Shown piece after piece: positions 38,301-47,368 of a DNA stretch of 64,000 nucleotides (position 1 is the stretch's first letter; the number at the start of each line of letters is the position of its first letter). The stretch spans positions 372,001 to 436,000 of the forward strand of contig CAXKVV010000062.1 of the NCBI GenBank assembly GCA_964058805.1, in the 5' to 3' direction. Source of the stretch: Schoenoplectus triqueter. Lineage: Eukaryota; Streptophyta; Magnoliopsida; Poales; Cyperaceae. The notes beneath the pieces were generated by a model. The model saw only the letters and a list, made by a program, of their open reading frames with translations. It was not told the DNA's origin and did not search any database. A program made the translations under genes and the position numbers.

Positions 38301-39948
38301 TTATTTTGTTCTCATTTAATTCAATTTGTTGGTTACTCTTGTTATATGAATAAAATATGCAATCAGATCTCGAGATGGTATCTTCGAGTTCATAATTAGT
38401 TGAGGATATATTTCAGAAATAAATTTATAGAACTTAAAACAACATTCTCACTATACTACAGACATCTACTGAGCTCTGGGTTGGATGTAGTAGCTCTATT
38501 GTTATCCGATCTAATGCAGAGTTTGTAGCAAATTGTTACGATAAAGCTACCTCTCCTCTTTCTCTTCCGTCAAAACCTTCCACATCCATAATAACCATGC
38601 CAGGGTTGATACATGTAGCTATCCAGATCCCTTTTGTGGTTTGCTTCCTACATGTTAATCACCAAGTTGGCTAAAGGCATTTGAAATTATTTAATTTAAA
38701 GTAAACAATAGAGAATGGTAAGATTGAAAATTTTTATTTCTTATAAAAGCAAAGAAATACAAGTACATAATTCATATATATATATATATAGAGAGAGAGA
38801 TTAATATAATAAAATTATCTTTAAATTTTAATTTATATTGCTCCATAATTTTTAAAAAATGAAAATATTTTATACCAAAATCTTATGTGGTATAAAATAT
38901 TGTTCACCTCGCAAGTCTTATGAGCTGAGAAGTCGTTAACCAGATAGATTGCATAGCCATCTCGCTCAAAAGAAAATTTTCATTGGAGATTAACACAATG
39001 CAACAACTATTTAAGTTCTTAAAATAATTATTTTGAATTCTTCAATGTGGCTCTAAAATATTAATAAAATAATCAATATTTGTCTATAGAATTATGTTAC
39101 TATTAAAAAAATCCGAAACACATACTAAAAAATAAGTATCCTTGAAACAAACAATTAAAATATATGGTGCTGAAAATCCCTTTTTTTTCCTTCAGATAAG
39201 TAAGTCTCACTTTAATCTTTCTAAATAAAAAAATGCTTAACTACAGAACCAACCCAAATTATATATCCTGCTAAAACTTTGAAATTGCCTAAATTGCAAG
39301 TGTTGTATGATAATAAAATTTACCTTCCTGTAGTAGCATTGAGCACGTCAAATTTGGCCCCAAATAAGTTCTTTAGTAAGTAACTTTTACCTACAATAGA
39401 AATGCGGAAATTAATAAAAAGCTGACAATTTGTATAATAGGAAAGGGAAATTATGCTTCTTAATGGAAAAATGAAATACACAGAAAGTTTTTTTACATTA
39501 ATAAATTGTTACAATTCAATTATTCTCATTAGGTCATAATAAGCACGCTGACTGCAGTATTTGGGACATGCTAAGGGCAAAAATATTTTGAATAAACATA
39601 AAAAATTTCTATCTAAGTTTTGACTTACAACCTCAGGATCATTGTATTTGCCCATTTAAATGTTCATAAAGTTTCTATGTGGATTTTAAACATGTGACCT
39701 CAAGATCATTGTACTTGCCACTATATCACCAATATAGTGGGTTAAACTAGGATAGTACAAAAGCAATGTTGAAGTTGTGAAACTTATAAATGGATAGGTA
39801 AAACTTCATAATTACCGCTGCTCTGTGGTCCGATGATGGAAACCACGGTGTAGTTCTTTAGTTCTTTAACGAAACTCTCAGCTTTACTGGAAAATTCGCC
39901 ATTTCCGTTGATCATCTGCAGTACCATCTTGTTCTCAGGAAGATCCAT
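26388..39948 (-). CDS. RHD3/SEY1 (atlastin-type) dynamin-like GTPase, complete compact gene
   Basis: Sixteen exons join in frame to 478 codons: 39948-39816, 39390-39324, 38647-38551, 37585-37515, 37325-37262, 36479-36411, 36302-36255, 32833-32777, 32052-31999, 31648-31502, 31403-31335, 31227-31136, 30419-30341, 29050-28873, 27669-27569, 26498-26388. All introns are GT..AG and phases agree. The family fuses ER tubule membranes. Motifs seen: P-loop [10 protein letters not shown] across exons 1-2, QTTKGIW (G2 region), [13 protein letters not shown] (G3), [21 protein letters not shown], and VVRDHD (the RD guanine motif). Exons 11-15 form a helical cassette. The last exon has a hydrophobic run [14 protein letters not shown], likely the membrane anchor. 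RHD3 proteins are about 800 residues, so the helical region is shortened. No stop or frameshift was found. Alternative: a transcribed pseudogene with altered splicing. Confidence 0.85.
27710..28130. mobile_element. Long inverted-repeat MITE next to gene 1 exon 15
   Basis: GGCTATGGTGCTTCGCTAAGC at the left is matched, reversed, by GGCTATGATGCTTAGCGAAG at about 28085-28106, and similarity continues almost to the centre near 27940. Flanked by (GA)n on the left and (CT)n on the right. It lies in the intron before gene 1 exon 15. Confidence 0.75.
28128..28556. mobile_element. Long inverted-repeat MITE (GAGTTTAAG family)
   Basis: Left arm begins near TAGTAAAGACACTGTGAG with GAGTTTAAG and CTTCCGTGAG. 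The right arm repeats it reversed around 28490-28545. Related copies lie at 59349-59729 and 62760-63194. Confidence 0.7.
29670..30106. repeat. Copy 1 of a perfect 437-bp direct repeat
   Basis: Matches 32210-32646 base for base over 437 bp (offset 2540) as far as I can read. It lies in the intron between exons 13 and 14 of gene 1. A short motif GAGAACTGTGGTAT occurs both at its right end and just before its left end. Confidence 0.95.
31045..31130 (-). repeat. SINE-like fragment
   Basis: On the minus strand, ACCCAGTGGTCAAGCA resembles a pol III A box and GGATTCAATCCCC a B box, followed by CTTTATTTCAAAAAA. A second fragment sharing the B-box-like part and the same tail lies near 46145-46195. 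No tail or target duplication was confirmed. It sits directly beside gene 1 exon 12. Confidence 0.35.
32210..32646. repeat. Copy 2 of the perfect 437-bp direct repeat
   Basis: Identical to 29670-30106. It lies in the intron between exons 8 and 9 of gene 1, in the same orientation. Flanks differ from copy 1 on both sides. Confidence 0.95.
34409..36015. mobile_element. 1.6-kb foldback element in a gene 1 intron
   Basis: The left arm (about 34409-34930) and right arm (about 35285-36015) are inverted copies. The outer parts share GAGGTGCATGGGGATC and GACGGAAATCG-type motifs, the middle parts TAGTGTTATAAAATAACC with GGGTCG-rich sequence, and the inner parts TTCAACTCATTTGCTTC. The right arm carries about 190 extra bases (35463-35654) beginning a second TAGTGTTTTAAAC end. 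TAGTGTT ends and GGGTCGGGTC repeats suggest hAT ancestry. It lies between gene 1 exons 7 and 8. Confidence 0.75.
36045..36225. repeat. Three imperfect copies of a CTCCTTCCACAT motif
   Basis: TTTCTCCTTCCACAT followed by GTTG, TTGG or GTGG recurs at about 36052, 36114 and 36196 with T-rich spacers. It lies between the foldback element and gene 1 exon 7. Confidence 0.6.
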
Positions 39949-40656
39949 TGTTGTCTCTATTAGAAATCAAGTTGGAAAGTGTAGCTTGAAGCTTAGATGC
40001 TGAGATATTTTTAAATTAATCAGCGATGTTATGACTTCTGATACGGCTGGGAGAGTGCTCTATTTATAGGATTCTCAATGGGTAAGATACCTTTAGGTGA
40101 GGTATACTTTTTTTCTCTTCTCTGAGCATATCGCCATGTGTTTGCTCTCTTGTTTTTTTTTTTCTCTTGCAAGATCGATCCAGCTCTTTTTCTTCTCCTT
40201 TCCGTTGACTTTTTGTCTATTTATTCCGAAATGAATTATGTCGAAATCTATTTCAAACTATTTGAACTCGAAATACTATCCCGAGAACTGATACATGTGT
40301 TCATTCTGACAAACAAAAACAGATGAAGAACTGAATTAAATGAAAATAAAAATAAATTACTAAATCGGAGAGAATGAAGAGATTGATCTCAAAACTGTTT
40401 TCTTTATAAGTCAACTGTGTGTTGCAAATTTTTTCTCTCTCTTCTCTCTCTTATTCTTTACACTACACTACTCCATTTATAGTGCTCGGTGCCATTAATG
40501 CACCTGCAATCCTATACAATCAATGTAATCCTAGCTATCCTAACTATACTGTGACATCAATCTAGTCACACCTCAGATTTTAATATTAATAATTATTAGT
40601 AAATTAATATTATTAAAAATAAGAATGATAACGGTAGAATTTTAAATATACGAATG
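39949..40656. other. Intergenic: 5' region of gene 1
   Basis: The first 150 bases should contain the leader and core promoter of gene 1 on the minus strand. The rest is AT-rich with a second CATTTATAGTGCTCGG near 40473 that echoes the first TATA region. No coding content was recognised. Confidence 0.45.
40061..40068 (-). promoter_or_regulatory. Probable TATA box of RHD3-like gene 1
   Basis: Minus strand reads CTATAAATAGAGCACTC. The TATAAATA core lies 113 bases before the ATG at 39948, leaving room for a leader of about 80 nt, a normal plant arrangement. Confidence 0.6.
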
Positions 40657-40796
40657 GAAACGCGCCACTGGCACTGGCGTGGATGAAACGTGCCACTGGC
40701 AGTGGCGCGTTTTCTTATTATACTGAAACGCGCCACTGCCAGTGGCGCGTTTGCCTCTATATATATCAAACGCGCAGATTATCATCTGCGCGTTGC
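40657..40796. repeat. Cluster of GC-rich palindromes before the PMD gene
   Basis: Three copies of a near-perfect palindrome with core CCACTGGCAGTGG framed by AAACGCG and CGCGTTT lie at about 40657-40682, 40685-40712 and 40725-40752. A fourth hairpin (AACGCGCAGAT..ATCTGCGCGTT) lies at 40768-40795. The stretch stands out sharply from the AT-rich surroundings and ends just where the purine-rich leader of the PMD gene begins. Confidence 0.85.
40758..40765 (+). promoter_or_regulatory. Possible TATA box of the PMD gene
   Basis: TATATATA sits between two of the palindromes, about 35-40 bases before a long GA-rich tract (40796-40930) that could be the transcript leader. The location is suggestive only. 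Confidence 0.35.
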
Positions 40797-41603
40797 TGAA
40801 GAAAGAGAAAGAAAGAAAAAAAGAGAAGAGAAAGAAAGAAAGAGAAGAGAAGGAAAAAAAGAGAAAAAGAAAGAGGAGAGAGATTGGAAGAAAGAGAAGA
40901 GAGAGGAAGAGAAGAGAAGAAAAAAACGTACGAGTGCATCAACGCGTTTGGTATTGCAATTAAAGGTAAAATTTATTTATGTAAATAATTGGCATTGAAA
41001 TATAAATATAATTTAGTTGTATAGATTAAATTGTGTATATTAAATTAGAATGATTTAAATATAATTTAGTTATAATTTATTTATTGAATTAATTGTAAAA
41101 TGTATTAATTATAATTTAATTGAAGATTAATTGTAGATGTAAATGTGAAATTATTTAATTATAGATTTTAGTTATTCATGAATTATAGATTTAATTGTCT
41201 ATTTAATTAAAAATTATTTAATTATAGATTAAATTATAGAATTGTAGAATTGTGTAATTATAATTTTAGATTAGTTATTAATTATTTGTGTAGAATTAAT
41301 TAATTTATTATTTAATTGTAGATTAATTATTGATTTAATTGTAGAATAATTATTGATTTAATTGTAGAATAATAAATATTTAATTAGAGTTTAATTGTAG
41401 AATAAATTATAATTATCTAAATATAATGTAGTTGTAAAATCTTTTAATTGTAGAATAATATATATTTAATTATAGAATAATATATATTTAATTAGGCTTT
41501 TAATTGTAGAATTCATTTATTATTTAATTATATAATAGATAGATTAAAAATGAAGTACAAAATAATTATAAATTAATTATGAAATAATTTTTTGTACTAG
41601 ATA

Positions 41604-43266
41604 ATGGCAGGCGAGCAACGAAATGAAAATATCATAATTTATCTCCCTGAAGACAAACATCGGACTCATTATAGTCAGGCAGAGGTACATTATATTTTTA
41701 AAAATAATAATAAAATACATATATATGAGAAGCTAATTATGAAATGAAAATTACAGAGAGATAACAATGTCATTCGTTTCCGCACTCACCGTCCGACGAT
41801 ACCATACATCTCGCACATTCAGAGTAGGTTGCGAGTTATGGGATTTCTTCATCTCGTCAGGCTGCGTGAGATTTATGTGCAAGAAGCGGAGGCCCGCAAC
41901 TTGAAGATTGATACTGGTTTATTGAGCGCGTTAATAGAGTTTTGGAGGCCAGAAACTCACACATTTCACTTAAATTTTGGCGAGATGACCGTGATTCTAG
42001 AGGTAAATACTAAAATATTATTAATTTAATTACAATATTAAAAAGATGGTATAGTAATATAATTTTTTTTAGGACGTCGCATGTCTGTTGGGTTTATCCA
42101 CCATTGGTGAGCCGGTGACTGGATATACTGATGGAGATTTTTCGGCATACATCCGTCAGTTATTTGGGCAGGATGATATATCAGCATTCTGCAAAGATGG
42201 GAGGTAATTGATTAGACTCTACGTGAATTTTAGTTTTTTTTTGTTCACAAATTGTGATTAAGCTAAATATAAAATTTGGCAGACGTTCTATTTCCCTTCG
42301 AGAGTTACGATCCCACTTTGATCACGCTCCAGAGGCAGACGATCATCAGGGTCTTGATCGATATGCGATCGGTTTTGCTTTGGAGTTGGCGGGGTGTATC
42401 ATGTTCCCCGACAACAGTAGAGACTCTGTACCGGCGTTTCTTCTGCCGATTTTGACGGTAAGGATTTTAAAATAATTTATCTTTCATAATTAAATAATTT
42501 TAGTACTAATATTTAATTTACAGGAAGATTTACAATTCGGTAGAAAAAGAAATTGGGGCGCTGCGGTACTTGGTTATTTATATTGGCGTCTTGATGTGGC
42601 ATGCCAAGGACTGACGAGGAGTATTGGTGGTCCGTGGCTTTTGTTATTGTTGTGGAGATGGACGCGTTTGCCCCTCGCTCGTCCATTACCTGCCTCAGAT
42701 GCATTCATTTTCAGTGACTGGGGTACACCGGACCGTGATAGTTGTGCGTCTTTTGGCAGATAATAATTTAATTACAAAATAAAATCAATCAATCGATGAA
42801 AATATATGTGTAATCACTAATCATAATTTGAACTGATAATAGGAAATGGACTCTTGATAAGAATAGATATCTCAATCTGTCACACGTCGGTGTGAAGTAC
42901 GTGAGGGATCAGCTGATTATGTTGCCGCACACGCATGTCAATTGGAGGCCGTACGAGTCGGTCCGTCACTTATTGCCGACATGCGTAGACGACTCTGTGG
43001 ACTCGTATACTTGTCGGCTTCCACTTATTTACTTTCCGATAGTGGAGTGGTACTATCCGGATCGGGTGAGGCGACAGTTCGGCTTATTTCAGTCAGTACC
43101 GCCTCCGCTTCCCGAGGTATTCTACCATATATACTAAAAATATATAATTTTTATATTTATTATTTCTTACACTAACTATTTGCACAATTATACTAACTAA
43201 TTTTACAAGCATTTGTGGAGGAGCATCAGAAATTATCCGCGCTTGGATTCAAGAAAAAAAATATGA
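41604..43266 (+). CDS. Plant mobile domain (PMD, MAIN-like) protein, possibly defective
   Basis: Exons read as 41604-41684, 41757-42002, 42073-42203, 42283-42457, 42524-about 42738, 42843-43116 and 43210-43266, about 390 codons. The PMD hallmark WRPETHTFHLNFGEMTVILE runs into DVACLLGLSTIGEPVTGY, followed by ...RYAIGFALELAGCIMFPD, WRLDVACQGLTR and SVDSYTCRLPLIYFPIVEWY. PMD proteins in plants include the silencing factors MAIN and MAIL1, and many copies are carried by Mutator-like and gypsy elements. All splice phases agree except exon 5, where the site expected to read AG|GT reads AGTTGTG; reading on gives a stop soon after, so splicing there may be lost. A purine-rich leader and intron appear to precede the ATG. 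The neighbouring transposase suggests a transposon-borne gene. Confidence 0.7.
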
Positions 43267-44144
43267 ACTGGAGACAACATGTGGGGGTTTTTATTTGTGA
43301 TGATCCTCCATGTGGTCGAGCCCTCTTCAGGTCTAGCGTATAATCTCCAAGGACAACTCCCTTCTTTGCATTTCATAATAAGTCGTGTTTTACAACTTTC
43401 TTGTACCCAACATTGAACGTTTTTTCTAACACTCCAATCACAAATTACCCAATTTAAAGCCGATTTAGAAGCAAATATTCTATTTTCAGCTAACTCATCA
43501 TCGGGTCCTAACAGAGATTCATTCGCGCCTAAACGGTCAAACATCTCAAAATTATTTAACGCTTCTACGGGATGGTGTCTCTCTGTTCGTCCGGTAACTA
43601 ACAATGTGGTATCGCATTTCTGAATTTCCTCATCTTCAGATTCATCGATCAAAAAATCTGACTGCTCAATGTAATCTTCTCCTGTTTCTTCTTCATTTGA
43701 ATAATACATACCACCATCATCTTGCTCATCCTGATCATCATGATCATCACTTAATTCCATTATCGTTGGTTCAACACTACTTCTGCCATCAATATTATCA
43801 GCTAAATTACAGCCAGACGTAGTACTACTACTACCGCCAAAAAAATTATATAGTGGCACCGCTGAGTTCGGTTGTTGATAAATTATATTGTTACTATAAG
43901 TAGCTGGATACGGATATAAATTGGTTTGATCGTAGGTTGGATAGGAATTGGTTCGATCGTAGGTTTGATAGGAATTGGTTCGATCGTAGGTTTCATAGGA
44001 ATTGGTTCGATCGTAGGTTGGATAGGAATTGGTTTGATCGTAGGTTGGATATGAATTGGTTTGATCGTAGGTTTGATAGGAATTGGTTTGATCGTAAGTT
44101 TGATAGGAATTGGTTTCATTCTGGTTTGGAAATATTCCCGTCAA
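43233..44144 (-). pseudogene. N-terminal part of a MuDR-type (MULE) transposase, truncated
   Basis: A 303-codon open frame. Residues 1-80 are a Tyr/Asn-rich 9-residue repeat, residues about 130-175 an acidic stretch (DDHDDQDEQDDGG...), and residues about 210-285 the MuDR N-terminal domain: FASKSALNWVICDWSVRKN, then CKEGSCPWRLYARP and TTWRIITNKNPHM. In full-length transposases this is followed by the DDE catalytic core and a zinc knuckle, both absent here. After the NKNPHM segment the frame runs antisense into the last PMD exon and stops at 43233. The 3' end is therefore lost, and the two genes converge with a 34-bp overlap. No terminal inverted repeats were found. Confidence 0.75.
43919..44120 (-). 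repeat. 27-bp coding repeat, about 7.5 copies
   Basis: Each unit encodes TNSYxTYD[QR] (x = Q, P or E) in the transposase frame. Copies differ only at two or three bases. Each carries GATCG/CGATC near its end. The period is a multiple of three, so all copies stay in frame. Confidence 0.95.
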
Positions 44145-44584
44145 AAAATTACTGCCGCTCGGTTGTTCTGCAATATAATTTTCTATAGTTTGGAAATATG
44201 TGTATAATTACATATTTTTTATTTGACCAATTTTATTTCCTTTCACATATCAACTGTTAAATTAGAAATTCAATGGTAATAAGCAGATTATAGCCAGACG
44301 AAAATCCCACCTCAAAATGAAAAAAAAAAGAAAAATTAATAGACCAAAATCAGCCAGCTATGTTACAATTTTAAAGCAAGAACACAATAGTATATAATTA
44401 CACACATATTGAATTGTCTTCCAAAAAAACAAGCACATACCAAGAGAGTACGTTTTTATCACGAATACAGAATTACAATACATTTCAGATCTTATCGGGG
44501 CATCATAAACTGAGATAACATACATCACCATATCAAGTGCACGAGAAATAGTTCACGATACGTACACACACATAAATACGTAGA
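44145..44584. other. Intergenic between MULE fragment and gene 2
   Basis: AT-rich, no coding content recognised. The part next to 44585 should be the 3' untranslated region of gene 2 (minus strand). Confidence 0.45.
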
Positions 44585-46361
44585 TCAATTATGGTTCATT
44601 TGGTTGATTGATGTAATTGTGCTTAAAACAGGGGCCACAAGTGAAAGGATCGATATAATTATGTTACCAACAAATTGAAGACCATTCAGTATGTTGCGTA
44701 TTTTCTGCAATGAAAAAAACAAAAGGTTATCGCATATAGTGATAAATATCATTGATACGGCTATATATGCTCTGTCGTCGCCTCTTCTACTCTATGTTAT
44801 ATAATTGGGCTACTTTCTGTGTGTTGGTTGATTAATTCTTGTATCTGTTAAGATTAAGAATAAGGACCTATTTAATAAAGGCATAGTACGTAATGGATGG
44901 AATGCATGCTCTATATAATTACAACGATGTAATAATGATTAAAATTTCATGAAACTTTGAGAGACCAATATTAAGGTTGAATAAATATTCCCAATTCAAT
45001 GTTATATACGGAATTCCAACTATGTACATGCAAAAGGACTCAACATGCACCGTTGTTGCCAACTACTTGCCATTTAATAAATTTCAAGCCTCTGATCATA
45101 AGCAAAATAAATTTCCTAGCTAGTCATATACAGATCAGATGACAACAAAATTAAATAACATATTTTTTATTCTCAAAGAACTATGCCAGCGGGGATAACT
45201 TAGGAGGGACCGGAGGGGTTGCAGTCTCTCCAAAATTTTAGAAAATTAGTGCATCTAATAGAGGTTTAACAAACTTTATGACAAATTATACTACATATAG
45301 TTTTTATCAATCCCCCCTCTCCCCAAAAAAATATTAAGACATGAATTTGTGTAGCATGCTTCCATTTGTATTTTAATCCAAAATATTAACGAGTCAAATT
45401 TTATTTTTCATATTCAAAATTTTAATTTAATTAGCTCGATAAAATATTTATATCATAATCTTATAGAATACTAATATTTATCATGTTTAAAATTATTTTG
45501 CTATACTTAATAATTTTTAAAATATAGCTTCAAAATAATAGAAAAATACTAAAATTTGTATGTCAAAAAAATCATAAAGTATAGCAAATTAATTTTAAAT
45601 ATAATAAAAATTAGTATCTTACAAGATTATGATATAAATATTTTATTGAGGTACTTAAATTGAAATATTGAATATGAAAAATTAAATTAGAACTCATTAA
45701 TATTTTGGTGGGTTGAAATGCAAATAGAACCGTACGGGACAAAGTCATGTTTATAGAAAAATATTTTAATCCCTCAAAATTTTAACTCAAACTCAGTCTG
45801 CTAGCATCTTAATCAACTCAATTAAATATATATAGAAGGCGAACCTTGACATTGTTTAACTTTCTATCAGCAACATCTTTGAAATCGGTTCCGAACTTCT
45901 GACGGATTTTTTGAAGCTCCACTAGACAGTCATAATTAGGATACCATTTTAGATCTGAAAAGAGTAGTGTGAAAGAAAGAAGATATCAAGTAGAGTGTAG
46001 AATTGATTTCACCTCTGATTAAGAGAATATTAGTATGTTATATGTATGAAGAACAACTTTTTGTTTACAACCTTGACTTGTAATCGGGATTGATGAAGTA
46101 AACTTTGTATTTTTTTGAGGTAAGTAATTAGTGCTAAATTTAATCTTTTTTGAAATAAAGAAAAGATTCCACGGGGGTCAATCCCCTGCCCTTTTGGAAA
46201 CAAATAACAACAATAAGTTGAAACTTGTAAACAACGTGTGGAATTGTTTGGTTTTAAAGGTTTTTATTCATCATTTAATTAAATCTAATCAAATATATTT
46301 TAGTGTTAACCATTCATCAACCGCAGTTACGAGTTTCAGAACATATGATCATTATTAAATG

Positions 46362-46411
<50 letters not shown>

Positions 46412-47325
46412 TGTTACGATTAGTTGTGAAGTACAAAACGTTTTTGTACTTCGCATCGTATCTCTCATTTTTAAATTCAAAATACACATCCGACCGTTAA
46501 AAGTGTTCTCCATATTGAAATATGTTTGAAGACTAAATTTTATATTTTTTAGAATTTTTTTCTATTTTTTTGGAGGGGATGAAAATGCATTGAGTTTATG
46601 ATTTTTAATAAGAACGATTTTCTAATCCTCAAAAAAATAGAATTTTTTTTTTAAAAATTATAAAATTTTGTCTCCAAACATATTTCAATATAGAGAACAT
46701 TTTTAACGGTCGGATCGATATTTTAAATTCAAAAATAAAAAATACGATGCGAAGTACAAAAATATTTTGTACTTCACGACTAACCGTAGCATAACTCGAA
46801 TTTTAGACTATTGTGAAAACGTTAGCATTCCGAGCTCAAGTGCATACGGCTCAAATTTTATCGTAACACGTCCAAAATTTAAAATTCTCATTCTCGTTAA
46901 ATTCTTCATATCAAAATATTGAGGAATATAAAAATTTAGGGTATTTCGAGTTTTCTAAGTATTTATTTTAGATTTTTAAAAATCAGCACTAAAATAATAA
47001 TAAAATATTAAATTATTATTGCTGATTTTTAAAAATTCAAAATAAATACTTAGAAAACTCCAAATACCCCAAATTTTTGTATCTCTCAATATTTTGATAT
47101 GAATAATTTAATGAGAATGATAATTTTCAATTTCAGACGTGTTACGATAAAATTTGAGACTTATGCACTTGAGCTCGAAATGCAAATATTTTCACAATAG
47201 TCTAACTCTATATATATTATTATATAGCAACAATAATTCAATATTTTATTATTATTTCGGACGTGTTACGATAAAATTTAAGCCGTATGCACTTAGGCTC
47301 GAAATGCAAATGTTTTCACAATAGT

Positions 47326-47368
<43 letters not shown>

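Noticed and set aside
38440..38550. Reading gene 1 exon 3 through past 38551 into a stop (TAA), suggesting a pseudogene
   Set aside because: A GT donor directly after GAG at 38551 and a proper next exon at 37585-37515 ([14 protein letters not shown]) restore the frame.
40690..40998. 102-codon Lys/Glu-rich frame beginning in the palindromes
   Set aside because: Composition of the GA-rich leader. The PMD coding frame starts later at 41604.
43604..44188. Plus-strand and alternative minus-strand repeat frames (NWFDRRFDR-type and KPIPIKPTI-type)
   Set aside because: Shadow frames of the 27-bp repeat. Only the TNSYxTYDQ frame continues into the MuDR domain.
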